DNA of 64,000 bases from Actinomycetes bacterium (lineage in GTDB: Bacteria; Actinomycetota; Acidimicrobiia; Acidimicrobiales; RAAP-2). The notes below the pieces were generated by a model, which made no database searches, was not told the origin of the DNA, and saw nothing but the letters and a program-made list of their open reading frames with translations. The stretch spans positions 51,002 to 115,001 of the forward strand of contig JAKANY010000003.1 of NCBI GenBank assembly GCA_021823525.1, written 5' to 3'. Positions 35,306 to 46,986 of this stretch are shown here, in pieces (position 1 is the stretch's first letter; every line of letters starts with the position of its first letter). The translations under genes and the position numbers were made by a program.

Positions 35306-35926
35306 TCACACCAGCAGGTGCAGCCACCAGTTCTGGAGGTCGACGAGCCCGTTGGTGCCCACGTGAAAGACGAGGGAGTCGAGCAGGATCACGACGATCA
35401 CGATGGGAAGGGCGCGGGCGCGCAGGCGGTAGTAGTTGGGCAGGTGCCGGCGTGGGACGAACTGCTCGATGATCGCCGAGCCGTCGAGCGGCGGGATGGG
35501 CAGCATGTTGAACACGGCCAGGGTCAGGTTCACCAGGCCGAGGTACTCGCCCAGGTCGAACTGCCACACCTGCTGGGTGACGTGGATGGCCAGCTCGCAC
35601 AGGCCCCAGCCCACCGCCGACAGCAGCACGTTCATCGCCGGGCCCGCGAGGGAGACGTAAAGCGTCTGGCGCCGGGGGTTGCGCAGGCGCGACACGTTCA
35701 CCGGCACGGGCTTGGCGTAGCCGAAGGCGGGCAGCCCCGAGAAGATCAGGAGGATCGGCAGCAGCACCGTGCCGAAGGGGTCGAGGTGCCGCAGCGGGTT
35801 GAGCGTGAGGCGGTGCGCCTCCTTGGCCGTGGGATCGCCGAAGTGGTAGGCGACGTAGCCGTGACTGACCTCGTGCAGGGTGATCGACGGGATCACCGCG
35901 AGCAGGAAGTAGACGTAGGAGGACAC
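35306..35926 (-). CDS. site-2 protease-like M50 metalloprotease, membrane
   Basis: 206-residue polytopic membrane protein. Zinc-binding HEVSH lies at residues 18-22 in the first membrane helix. The third ligand is in NMLPIPPLDGS near residue 140. No PDZ domain, so it is the small YwhC/Rv-like type rather than RseP. The substrate is unknown. Start GTG at 35926 behind GGGAG. It follows xerD by 2 bp and is convergent with trpS. Confidence 0.9.
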   Translation of the reverse strand: MSSYVYFLLAVIPSITLHEVSHGYVAYHFGDPTAKEAHRLTLNPLRHLDPFGTVLLPILLIFSGLPAFGYAKPVPVNVSRLRNPRRQTLYVSLAGPAMNVLLSAVGWGLCELAIHVTQQVWQFDLGEYLGLVNLTLAVFNMLPIPPLDGSAIIEQFVPRRHLPNYYRLRARALPIVIVVILLDSLVFHVGTNGLVDLQNWWLHLLV

Positions 35927-35928
35927 GC

Positions 35929-36811
35929 CTACTCCCGGGCGCGGGGATGGGCGCGGCTGTAGACCTCGCGCAGGGACCGGGTGGACACCGCTGTGTAGAC
36001 CTGCGTCGTGGCGATCGAGGCGTGCCCGAGCAGCTCTTGGACCACACGGATGTCGGCGCCGTGGTCGAGCATGTGCGTCGCGCAGCTGTGGCGCAGCACG
36101 TGGGCGCTCACGCGCCGGCGCTCGATGCCCGCGCGCAGAGCGTGGCGCGCGATGATCAGATCGACTCCCTGGCGGCTGAGAGCTCCCCCGCGCCGGTTGA
36201 GGAGCAGCGTCGTGGCCCGTCCCGCCCCGACCAGCCCCGAGCGACCGCCCGGCGCATCGTAGGCGTCGAGGGCGACGGCCAGCGCGGTGCCGATGGGCAC
36301 GAGCCGCTGGCGGTCGCCCTTGCCCACCACCGTGATGAGGCCCTCGGCACGATCGACGTCGCCCAGGCGCACCCCGACGGCCTCCGAGACGCGACAGCCC
36401 GTCCCGTAGAGGAGCTCGAGCAGCACGCGGTCACGCCGGTCCAGCGGTGTCGCGCCCGGCACCCCGTCGAGGAGCCGGGCCACCTCCCCCTCGGCCAGCG
36501 GCTTGGGCAGCGAGGCGACCCGCCGCAGTCCCCGGAGGTGGTCGGTGGGATCGACCTCGACCAAGCGCTCGTTGACGAGAAACCCGTACCAGCCGCGCAG
36601 CGCGGCGATCGCCCGCGCCACCGACGCCGGCGCCCGCGAGGCGCGTAGGCCCGCGACGTAGGCCTCGAGGTCGGTGCTCGTGACCTCGCCGGGCCCGCGC
36701 GGCGCGACGAAGGAGAGGAACTGACGCAGGTCGCGCCGATAGGCCGCAACGGTCGCCCGGCTCCTTCCGCGCTCGACGGTGAGCCACACGACGTACTCGT
36801 CGAGTGCGGCC

Positions 36812-36819
<8 letters not shown>
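35929..36819 (-). CDS. xerD: tyrosine recombinase XerD
   Basis: 296-residue recombinase that with XerC resolves chromosome dimers at dif. The N-terminal SAM-like domain covers about residues 1-90. The catalytic set is present: Arg in GTGCRVSEA, Lys in VVGKGDRQR, HVLRHSCATHML (HxxR), LGHASIATTQVYT (His and nucleophile Tyr). Its place between a NUDIX gene and an M50 gene, downstream of pyrG, fits the conserved actinobacterial housekeeping locus and not a mobile integrase. Confidence 0.94.
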
Positions 36820-39030
<2,211 letters not shown>

Positions 39031-40647
39031 TCAGTCTAGCGGTGACCCCCCGTGGGACGGACCACCCTCCTGCCCGTCCAGGAGCCGACGTGCGAGCGCG
39101 CGCGACTCGCTGAGGGCGCCGGCGCCCGCGAGCATGCGCGCGATCTCGTCGATCCGCGCGTCGCCCACGACCTCGTGCACACGGGTCACCGCGCGGCCGC
39201 CGTGGACCTCCTTTTCGAGCACGAAGTGCCGATCGGCCCGCGCGGCGACCGTCGCCAGATGCGTCACCACGACCACCTGGCGCGTCTGGGCCAGCTCGGC
39301 CAGGCATTCGCCGATCCTTTCGGCCACCGCGCCCCCGATCCCCGCGTCGATCTCGTCGAACACCTCGACGGCCTCGTCGGTCGTGACCACGAGGGCGACG
39401 GCGAGCAGCAGGCGGCTCAGTTCACCGCCGCTCGCGATCTCCTCGACCGGACCCTCGGGGCGGCCCGGATTGGTTCGCACCCACATCCGCACGTCCGCAC
39501 CATCGTCCCCCGCAACCGCGACGCGCACCGTCGCGCCCGCCAGGGCGACGCGGGCGAGTTGAGCCGTCACGTCACCGCCGAGCCGCTCGGCTGCGCTGGC
39601 CCGAGCGCTGCGCACACTCGCCGCGAGCTCACGCTCCTGGTCTTCGAGCTCGCGCAACTCCTCGTCGAGTTGTGCGTGCTCGCGCTCCTCCTCGTCGAGT
39701 CGCGCGAGCGCACGCTCGAGTTCCTCTCGCGTTGCCAGCGCGGCCTCCAGCGAACCGCCGTACTTGCGCGACAGCCGGTGCAGCAGTCCGACACGCTCCT
39801 CGAGGGCTGCCACCGCAGACGCGTCGAGGTCGTCGTCCTCGACCAGAGAGCGCAGTTCGTGCGCGGCGTCGCGACCGATCTCCAGGGCGCTGCGTACCTG
39901 CTCCACGGATCTATCGGCTCCCTCGACGGTGCCGAGCAAGGAGACGACGTGGGCCAGTTCAGCGAGCGCCGACCCCTCGTCCTCCCCGTCGAGGCGCTTG
40001 AGCGCCTCGACCAGCGAGGCTCGGCGGGCCTCGCGGCGCTGCCAGCGCTCCAGCGCGGCCAGCGCGTCGGTCAGCTCGTCAGGACCGGTGATCGCCGCGT
40101 CGCGCAGCTCGTCGAGCTGATAGGCCATGAGCTCGCGCGCCGCTTGACGCGCCTCGGGCTCACCACCCAGTGCCACGCGGCGTCGGGTCGCGGCGCGGAG
40201 CCGGGTGCGGACCGACTCGAGCGCCTCGGTGTCGACCGCGCCGAACTGGTCGAGCAGGGGGAGCAGGGCGCTGCGGCTGCGCAGGCGCAGCGAGGAGCGC
40301 TGCCCGTGGATCACCACGAGGTCCTCGGCGGTGTCGCGGAGGACCTCGGCGCTCGCCACCTGCCCATCGAGCACGCTGCGCAGGCGGCCCGAGGGGCTCA
40401 GCTCGCGGGCCAGCACCCGCTCGGCGCCCGCGGCGTCCCGCCACAGGGTCGCCACGCGCAGCCCATCGGCGACGTCGCCACTGGGCAGGTCGGCGCCTAG
40501 GCACAGGGACAGGGCACCCACGAGCAACGTCTTCCCCGCACCGGTCTCGCCGGTCAGGACGTTCAGCCCTGGGGCGAACTCCATCTGGGCCTCGTCGATC
40601 AGCGCCAGACCTCGGGCTGACAGCTCGAGGAGCTGTGCCTTAGGCAT
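39031..40647 (-). CDS. recN: DNA repair protein RecN
   Basis: 538-residue SMC-like ATPase for double-strand-break repair. Walker A GETGAGKTLLVGAL is near residue 36 and the ABC signature is ASGGELSRLLLA near 385. Walker B is EVFDEIDAGIGG. Long coiled-coil arms lie between (about residues 150-350). Slightly shorter than typical (550-590). The ATG overlaps the nadK stop by 8 bp. Confidence 0.96.
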   Translation of the reverse strand: MPKAQLLELSARGLALIDEAQMEFAPGLNVLTGETGAGKTLLVGALSLCLGADLPSGDVADGLRVATLWRDAAGAERVLARELSPSGRLRSVLDGQVASAEVLRDTAEDLVVIHGQRSSLRLRSRSALLPLLDQFGAVDTEALESVRTRLRAATRRRVALGGEPEARQAARELMAYQLDELRDAAITGPDELTDALAALERWQRREARRASLVEALKRLDGEDEGSALAELAHVVSLLGTVEGADRSVEQVRSALEIGRDAAHELRSLVEDDDLDASAVAALEERVGLLHRLSRKYGGSLEAALATREELERALARLDEEEREHAQLDEELRELEDQERELAASVRSARASAAERLGGDVTAQLARVALAGATVRVAVAGDDGADVRMWVRTNPGRPEGPVEEIASGGELSRLLLAVALVVTTDEAVEVFDEIDAGIGGAVAERIGECLAELAQTRQVVVVTHLATVAARADRHFVLEKEVHGGRAVTRVHEVVGDARIDEIARMLAGAGALSESRALARRLLDGQEGGPSHGGSPLD

Positions 40648-41455
40648 GTCCCTCGCGGAGACCCTCCCGCAGACGATCGCCGAGCCGGTAGCGGTGGGAG
40701 TCCTCGACGCGGACGGGACGGGCGCTGGGCTTGACGATCACCGCCTCGCCGGCCGCGAGAGATCCGAGCGTGCGGCCGTCGGCGACGACGACGCCCCCGC
40801 GGCTCTGGGAGACGAGGCGTATGGTCCGGTCACCGCTCACCACGATGGAGCGGTCGATGGTGAAGTGCGGCGCCACGGGCGTGAGGACCATGACCTCCAG
40901 GTCGCGATCGACGACGGGTCCACCGGCCGAGAAGTTGTAGCCCGTGCTCCCCGTGGGGGTCGCGACCAGAACGCCGTCAGCCGAGTACGTGAGGAACTCC
41001 TCGTCGTCGACGTAGCAGCGCACGCGGACCATGTGTCCCGCCGACGAGCGCTCCAGCACGACCTCGTTGAGGGCGAACTGCCCCGAGCCGTCCTGGGGCA
41101 TTTCGATGTCGAGGGCGAGGCGGTCGACAGTCGAGGGTTCGCGCAGTGCCCGCCGGACGTCGTCGAGGACCTCGGACGACGGGACCGAGAGCAAGAACCC
41201 CAGGCGACCGAGGTTGACCGCGAGGATCCGGGCGCCGTGGGCGTGGGCCAGGCGCGCCGACTTCAGGAACGTCCCGTCACCCCCGAGGCTGACCACCAGC
41301 GTCTCCTCGCCGATGGCGGGCGCGACGTCCGCATCCTCGTCGAGCAGCCGGACCGCCGTCGTGACGCCCTCGTGGTGGAGCTGGCGCGCCACCTCGTCGG
41401 CCAGCACGATCGCGTCAGACCGGTTCTTGAAGGTGGTAAAGACAAGGTCCGCCAC
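40640..41455 (-). CDS. nadK: NAD kinase
   Basis: 271-residue enzyme that phosphorylates NAD to NADP. Motifs: SLGGDGTFLKSAR (GGDG) near residue 58, NLGRLGFL, ALNEVVLER and the conserved TPTGSTGYNFSAGGP. I prefer the GTG at 41455 because AGGAGGACC precedes it, the same ribosome-site arrangement as at 11689. An ATG at 41473 would add six residues. First gene of nadK-recN-pyrG-nudix-xerD-M50. Confidence 0.94.
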   Translation of the reverse strand: MADLVFTTFKNRSDAIVLADEVARQLHHEGVTTAVRLLDEDADVAPAIGEETLVVSLGGDGTFLKSARLAHAHGARILAVNLGRLGFLLSVPSSEVLDDVRRALREPSTVDRLALDIEMPQDGSGQFALNEVVLERSSAGHMVRVRCYVDDEEFLTYSADGVLVATPTGSTGYNFSAGGPVVDRDLEVMVLTPVAPHFTIDRSIVVSGDRTIRLVSQSRGGVVVADGRTLGSLAAGEAVIVKPSARPVRVEDSHRYRLGDRLREGLREGHA

Positions 41456-41589
41456 GGTCCTCCTCGGCACCATGGTAGACAACGACCGCGACGCGCCTGA
41501 CCAGCCCGTCCGAGCGCCTCGTGACGAGCGACGCGTGCCGCACGCCCGAGGTTCCCGGGTCAGCCAATCGGGCTGCCTAACATCGCCCC

Positions 41590-42195
41590 GTGGCCGCGAA
41601 AGACGAGGTTGTCCCCGCGGCGGGCGCCCCCCGTCGTCGCGACGTCGAGCGCAACCGCGCCGCGCTGCTGGCCGCGGCCCACGACCTGTTCGCCACTCGC
41701 GTCGACGCGCCGCTGCACGAGGTGGCGCTGCGCGCGGGCGTGGGGCAGGCCACGCTGTACCGCCACTTCCCCGATCGCGGCGCCCTGCTCGCGGCATTGG
41801 CGCGCGAGGCTCTCGATCGCCTGGTGAGCGGCGTCGAGCTCGCGGACCCCGCCGCGACGCCGAGTGGGCGCCTGCGAGCTCTCGCTCGCGCGCTCGCGAT
41901 GTCGCCGCCCCTGCTGGCCCAGTTGCGCGAGGCGCTGTCGGTCGCCACGCGACGACCCGACCCGTCCGACCTCCTCGAGCGGGTCGTGACTTTCCTCGAC
42001 ACCCCCTCCGCGGGCGATGGCTCCCTCGCGACACGCGGATCCGGCGATCTCGACGAGATCCGGACCAGGATTGCCATGGTGTGCGGCGCCATCGATGCTG
42101 CGGGAGCGGACCCCGAGCACCGGCTGCGGCTCGGCGCTCACGCGGCGCGCATCCTCGCGCCCGGACGCGAGGATGGCCCGTCACCGCACTTGTGA
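41590..42195 (+). CDS. TetR-family transcriptional regulator
   Basis: 201 residues. The N-terminal helix-turn-helix at about residues 22-66 includes APLHEVALRAGVGQATLYRHFPDRGALL, a clear TetR signature. The C-terminal ligand domain is Ala/Leu/Arg-rich and not recognisable. GTG start. It is divergent from nadK with a gap of about 120 bp that could hold its operator. Its target cannot be told; the downstream secreted protein gene is a candidate. Confidence 0.88.
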   Translation: MAAKDEVVPAAGAPRRRDVERNRAALLAAAHDLFATRVDAPLHEVALRAGVGQATLYRHFPDRGALLAALAREALDRLVSGVELADPAATPSGRLRALARALAMSPPLLAQLREALSVATRRPDPSDLLERVVTFLDTPSAGDGSLATRGSGDLDEIRTRIAMVCGAIDAAGADPEHRLRLGAHAARILAPGREDGPSPHL

Positions 42196-42205
42196 CCCGG
42201 TCGCT

Positions 42206-42220
42206 GAGCGTCCAACGCTC
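42206..42220 (+). terminator. possible terminator after the tetR gene
   Basis: GAGCGT-CCA-ACGCTC, a perfect 6-bp inverted repeat 10 bp past the TetR stop. No T-tract. Short, so weak as a terminator. Confidence 0.3.
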
Positions 42221-42367
42221 GAGCGCCTCCGGGTCTGCGCGTCCTCGCAGGTCGCACCCACGTTCCGGGATCGGCACGTCGACGTCGCGGCCCCGTGCGC
42301 TCGTGGCACCGCTACGCTCGCCACGCCGTTTCGGGCTCCGCGCGCCCGGGGACGGTGGGGAGGCGTC

Positions 42368-43492
42368 GTGACGCATCGCTGGTGGGCCCTCGCCCTGTCC
42401 TCGGCTCTGGCCGTCGGCGGGCTGCTCGTGGGTGCGCGCGTCGGCGCGGCGGGTGCTCTAGCCCATCCCGCCGTCAACATCGTCGAGACACCGAACCCGT
42501 GGGATTCGGGCGCATGTCGCAGCGCGGCGCGTGGCCCGTGGAGCACCAGCGACCGATGCACGTCGGTCATGCTGCGCGCCTTCGACCACGCCCGCGCCAC
42601 CGAGGGCCTCCCGGCGCTATCGCTTCCGGGCAACTGGGACGCCCTCACGGCGGCCGAGCAGTTCTTCGTCGTCGTCGACCTCGAGCGCCTCGCGCGCGGT
42701 CTTCCCCCGTACCGCGGGCTGAACGCGCAGCTCGATGCCGCCGCCCAGTCCGCGGCCCTCCTCGAGGTCGATCCCCTGGCGCCGGCGGCTTTCCCCCTCG
42801 GGACCCACGGCACAGGAAGCGTCTGGGGATCGGGAAGCGTCGACGCCCTCGACGCCGTCTACGCCTTCGTCTACGACGACGGATGGGGAGGCGCGGGCGC
42901 GACCGTCAACGTCGACTGCACGAGTGCGACCGCGCCGGGCTGTTGGGGCCATCGCGACGTGCTGCTGGGGCGCGACACGGGTCTCTCGTGCAGCACCTGC
43001 GAGATGGGCGCAGCAGTCACGGTCGTCGGCGGCGTGTCCTCGGTGGCCGCGATCGTCGCCTCGACGCGCGGACGACCCCCCGCCACGGTGTTCACCTGGT
43101 CTCAGGAGGCCCGCTTCCTGGCCACGCCCTGGACACCGGCGCGCGGCGCGGCGCGACACCCCCCGACCACTCTCAGGCTGGGAGGGGGCTCCGGGCGACT
43201 GGCGTTCACCGCCCAGGTCGCGACACCATCACGACTCATCGTCCGGTGGTCGGTACCGGGAGCCCGCAACGTGTCCCAGGTGCTGGTCCGGATCTACCGG
43301 GATGCCCACTGCCGCGCCCTGGCCCACAGCGCGGTCGTCGCATCGTCGACGGCACGGGTCCGGTCTTCGGGGAGGGTGGTCGTGGACGGTGCTCACTGGT
43401 TCGCCCACGCCACTGCGCGCAGCGCGACGCTCACGGTGCGCGGCGCCTCTGGCGCGGTGACGAGCGCGTGCCGTCCCTTGGGGCGCGGTTAA
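42368..43492 (+). CDS. secreted CAP/SCP-like protein
   Basis: 374 residues. A signal peptide is clear (positive MTHRWW, hydrophobic ALALSSALAVGGLLVG, Ala-rich cleavage region near residue 30). The next 220 residues resemble a CAP (cysteine-rich secretory/PR-1) domain: LRAFDHARATEGLPAL near residue 65, NLERxARGLPPYRG-like VDLERLARGLPPYRG, and GCWGHRDVLLG near 200. The C-terminal 110 residues look like a beta-rich domain of unknown type. Several Cys pairs suggest disulfides outside the cell. I chose the GTG at 42368 behind GGGGAGG; the frame upstream lacks coding character and overlaps tetR. Function unknown. Confidence 0.72.
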   Translation: MTHRWWALALSSALAVGGLLVGARVGAAGALAHPAVNIVETPNPWDSGACRSAARGPWSTSDRCTSVMLRAFDHARATEGLPALSLPGNWDALTAAEQFFVVVDLERLARGLPPYRGLNAQLDAAAQSAALLEVDPLAPAAFPLGTHGTGSVWGSGSVDALDAVYAFVYDDGWGGAGATVNVDCTSATAPGCWGHRDVLLGRDTGLSCSTCEMGAAVTVVGGVSSVAAIVASTRGRPPATVFTWSQEARFLATPWTPARGAARHPPTTLRLGGGSGRLAFTAQVATPSRLIVRWSVPGARNVSQVLVRIYRDAHCRALAHSAVVASSTARVRSSGRVVVDGAHWFAHATARSATLTVRGASGAVTSACRPLGRG

Positions 43493-43614
43493 CGCGCTGC
43501 CCTGTGCGCGCGGTGTGACGCCGAGCGCCAAGGCGGCGGCCTGACCCCTCCCTCCCCGGCAAGGTGACGCCCCGTTGGTAGGGTCGCGACGTCGGGTGAC
43601 GAAGGGAGTGCCGG

Positions 43615-46600
43615 TTGCTGCGGGTCTACGTCGGTGGGTCCTTCGCCGACCTCGCGCCGCCGCTCATCGCGAACCTGGCCGCGCCGCGCCATCTCGCGAC
43701 CGCACGCGAGCGGGCACTCGCGCCCGAGTGGATCGTCACCCCGTCCGCGGGGTCGCGGCGGTGGCTGACGGCCCAGGTGAGCCGGGCGATCGGTGTCCAG
43801 GGGGGACGCTTTGCCGCAACGGACGGGATCGTCGCCAACTGGCGTCACGAGTTCCCCTCGCGCATCACCGCACGCATCCTCGATGCGCACCTGCTCGCGA
43901 CCACGGGCCGGCACGTGGACCCGTGGTCGCTCCCGTCGCTCGCCTTCGAGATCCTGGCGCTCGCCGGGACGGAGAGCGGGCGCGCCGCGCTCACGGGGCC
44001 CGGGGGGCGACCCAGCCTCGAGCGCGCTCGCCACTACGCCGACCTGTTCGACCGGTATCTGGTGTGGCGACCGGACCTGATCCAGGGGTGGATCGCCGGA
44101 GCGGGAGGCGGCGGGTCCGACCTCGAGGCGCTGCAGCGCGACCTCTTCCTGGCACTGCACGCGCGACTGGCGGCGCGGTGCCCCTCGCCCGTCGAGCGCT
44201 GGACGCCGGCGTGGGACCATCTGGACGAGTACGTGGACCAGCTGCCCGCTCGCGACCGTCTGAGCATCTTCGGCTTGAGCGTCTTCCCCGGTGGCCAGCG
44301 CTACGTCGACGCCCTGTCGCGTCTCGGTGACCACCTGCAAGTCGACGTGTACGTCGTCGACGCCGTTGGCGCCGGGGCGCCCTCCCGCCCGACGACCAAG
44401 GACGGATGGACCTCGACCGCCCTGCAGCTCTGGGGAGGGCTGGCCGCCTCGAACGTGCCCGTGCTCGAGGCGCTACGGCGTCAGGTGGGCACCGAGGGCT
44501 GGTTTCCAGTTCCGCGCCCCGAGCCGCCCGCAAGCGTGCTCGGGGCTCTCCAATGCCTGCTGCGCGACGATGAGGCGCCCCTCCCCCGCGCGCGTGACGC
44601 CTCGATCACCGAGCACCTCGCGCCTGGCGAAATGCGCCAGACAGAAGTCCTGCGCGACGCCGTGCTCCACGAGCTACGCGAGGATCCCACGCTGAGCGAG
44701 TCCGACATCCTCGTCGTGTGCCCCGACGTGTCCCGGTTCGCTCCCCTCGTGCGCACCGTGCTCGGACCACGTCGCCGCGGGCGCGACGGCGCTGACCAGC
44801 CGGCACTGGCCTACACGATCGTCGACCCGACCGGTCCGAGCACGAGTCTCTACCGTCGCGCCGTGGCTCACCTCCTCGAAGTCCTGCGCGGTCGTTGCGC
44901 GCGCAGCGAGGTCCTCGCCCTGCTCGACGAGCCCGCGGTGCGTCGCCGACTCCAGCTCGGAGATGACGCCGCCGAGCTCCTGGCTGGTTGGACCCTCGAG
45001 GCCGACGTTCGCTGGGGACTGAACGCCGCGCATCGCCAGCGCTTCGATGTCGGTGCCCTCGGCGAGACCAACACGTGGGCCGCGGGCCTGCGCCGGCTGC
45101 ACCTGGGCGTGATCATCGAGAACCCCGGGCTACGCGCGGCGCCGGGTGGACTCCTACCGGCCGAGGTGCTCGCGGCGCACTACGGCATCCTGGCCCAACT
45201 CACCTCGTTCCTGGACGAGTTGACCGAGACGATCATGGCGTCGTGGCAGCAGACGTCCCTGCGTGAATGGCTCGCGTGGTTCGATCGCCTCCTGAAGGCG
45301 TTCGTCCTCGCGGGACCCGATGAGCAAGGCGACGTCGACCGGCTACGGGCGGATCTGCAGGGGCTGCGCGGGGCCGTCGACGACTCCGAGGCCACCATCA
45401 GCGTCGAGGAGTTCCTCGCGGTCCTCGACGATGCGATCTCCACGTCGGGCTGGATCGGTGATCTGACGACCGGTGGTCTCACGATCACGTCGCCCGACAC
45501 CCTCCGGTGGATCCCCTTTCGGTCGATCTACGTCCTGGGCTTCGACGAGGACGCCTTCGTCGGCCAGCCTTACGACCGCGACGACCTGCGGCGCCTCCAG
45601 GCGCGACCCGGCGACGTCAATCCGCTCGACGACGGTCGGGGACGATTGGCCGAGCTGCTCCTGATGGCTCGCGAGCGGGTGACGATCCTGCGCAACGGCG
45701 TCTCGGTGACCGACGGTCTCGATGTCCCGGCGGGCACCGTGCGCAGCGAGCTGTCCGAGGCCCTGGGCGCGCTCGTGAACGACCAGGGCGCCGAGCCGAT
45801 CCTGGTGACGCGCCACCGCCGGCACGGCTTCCACGAGGCGGCCTTCGATCCCGAGGACACGACAGTCTTCGGAGACCTACGCCGCCACGGACTCCTCGCG
45901 GGACCGTGGTCCTTCTCGACGCGCGAGCGAGACATGGGCACGAGCGCGCCGCGCCAGGAGTTCGCGTCGAACGAACGGCTGGACGTGTCGCGCGATGCGC
46001 CCGTTGCCCACCTCGCGCTGGACGAGGTCGTGCGCTTCCTCGTCAACCCTCGCCGTGTCCATGCCGAGCGGTCCCTGGGTATCGCCCTCGCTCCACCGGC
46101 GCCAGACTCCGTGGACGAGGTTGACGCCACCTTCGAGGGACTCGTGCGCTACCAGACAGTGCAGGAACTGTGGCGTGCGGCGCGCGGGGCCGGTGGAGCC
46201 GTCGACCGAGCCGGCTTCGACGCCCTCGTGCGCTCCGGGCGGATCCCCCCCGAGCCCCTGAGCGATTTCGACGAGGTCGCCCGACTCGTCGAGCGCTACG
46301 GCGAGCTCCTGGACGCGGCGACCGACGGCGCCGTGCTGCGCCATCGCCACCTCGCCGTCGCCGTCCCCACGTCCGAGGGGTTGACCACCTTCTCGGGTGC
46401 GCTCGACCTATGGGAGTCCGAGCGGGGACTGCGGCTCGTCCAGGTGATCGAGGCGACGCCGCGCCTGCGCCACCTGCTGCCCCTGTGGGCCCGGGCGGTC
46501 CTGGTGTGCGCCAGCCTTCCCGACCCCCTCGAGGTCGTGCTCATCGCGAAGTCGATCGACAAGAGGACCAGGGCGGTCTCAGGCCGTTATCAAGGTCTGC

Positions 46601-46986
46601 GGGTCGATCGGGACGCCCACGACCCTCTCGAGACCCTCGCCCGGCTCGCCGAACTGTACCGCGACAATCTGGCCGCTCCGCTGCCGTGGGAGCCGGACTG
46701 GGAACCGCGCCGGGTTCGCAGCGGTGGAGAATCCGCTGAGATCACAGATGCCGACATCGAGCAGCGTGACCCCTACCGGCGCGCGAGCCGCCGGATCTTC
46801 CTGCGCGACCCCTACTGGCGCCTGACGCTCGGTCACCTGCGCGCGGCGGACCTGAATGAGCGTGAGGGGATCTGGTCGGTCCCGGCCACGTACGAGGCGC
46901 TGCGCGGGCTCCTCCGGTACCACCTGGACGTCCCGGCCCTCGCCCAGTCCGGAGTCTGGACCTCCCTCGAGGCCAGCCGTGCGTAG
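43615..46986 (+). CDS. recC: exodeoxyribonuclease V subunit gamma (RecC)
   Basis: 1123-residue Chi-recognition and scaffold subunit of RecBCD. Family features: N-terminal LRVYVGGSFADL and WIVTPSAGSRRWL, the central SESDILVVCPDVSRFAPLV, WIPFRSIYVLGFDEDAFVGQ, and the inactivated nuclease-like C-terminal part with LALDEVVRFLVNPRRV. No intact helicase motifs, as expected for RecC. The start appears to be a TTG at 43615 with AAGGGAG six bases upstream; no in-frame ATG or GTG lies nearby. It overlaps recB by 8 bp. Confidence 0.93.
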   Translation: MLRVYVGGSFADLAPPLIANLAAPRHLATARERALAPEWIVTPSAGSRRWLTAQVSRAIGVQGGRFAATDGIVANWRHEFPSRITARILDAHLLATTGRHVDPWSLPSLAFEILALAGTESGRAALTGPGGRPSLERARHYADLFDRYLVWRPDLIQGWIAGAGGGGSDLEALQRDLFLALHARLAARCPSPVERWTPAWDHLDEYVDQLPARDRLSIFGLSVFPGGQRYVDALSRLGDHLQVDVYVVDAVGAGAPSRPTTKDGWTSTALQLWGGLAASNVPVLEALRRQVGTEGWFPVPRPEPPASVLGALQCLLRDDEAPLPRARDASITEHLAPGEMRQTEVLRDAVLHELREDPTLSESDILVVCPDVSRFAPLVRTVLGPRRRGRDGADQPALAYTIVDPTGPSTSLYRRAVAHLLEVLRGRCARSEVLALLDEPAVRRRLQLGDDAAELLAGWTLEADVRWGLNAAHRQRFDVGALGETNTWAAGLRRLHLGVIIENPGLRAAPGGLLPAEVLAAHYGILAQLTSFLDELTETIMASWQQTSLREWLAWFDRLLKAFVLAGPDEQGDVDRLRADLQGLRGAVDDSEATISVEEFLAVLDDAISTSGWIGDLTTGGLTITSPDTLRWIPFRSIYVLGFDEDAFVGQPYDRDDLRRLQARPGDVNPLDDGRGRLAELLLMARERVTILRNGVSVTDGLDVPAGTVRSELSEALGALVNDQGAEPILVTRHRRHGFHEAAFDPEDTTVFGDLRRHGLLAGPWSFSTRERDMGTSAPRQEFASNERLDVSRDAPVAHLALDEVVRFLVNPRRVHAERSLGIALAPPAPDSVDEVDATFEGLVRYQTVQELWRAARGAGGAVDRAGFDALVRSGRIPPEPLSDFDEVARLVERYGELLDAATDGAVLRHRHLAVAVPTSEGLTTFSGALDLWESERGLRLVQVIEATPRLRHLLPLWARAVLVCASLPDPLEVVLIAKSIDKRTRAVSGRYQGLRVDRDAHDPLETLARLAELYRDNLAAPLPWEPDWEPRRVRSGGESAEITDADIEQRDPYRRASRRIFLRDPYWRLTLGHLRAADLNEREGIWSVPATYEALRGLLRYHLDVPALAQSGVWTSLEASRA

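Noticed and set aside
42017..42367. N-terminal extension of the CAP-like protein
   Set aside because: Overlaps tetR in another phase; the signal peptide and ribosome site mark 42368 as start.
41456..42376. Long N-terminal extension of nadK
   Set aside because: The extra part is Arg/Gly-rich, antisense to tetR, and NAD kinases start near VADLVFTTF.
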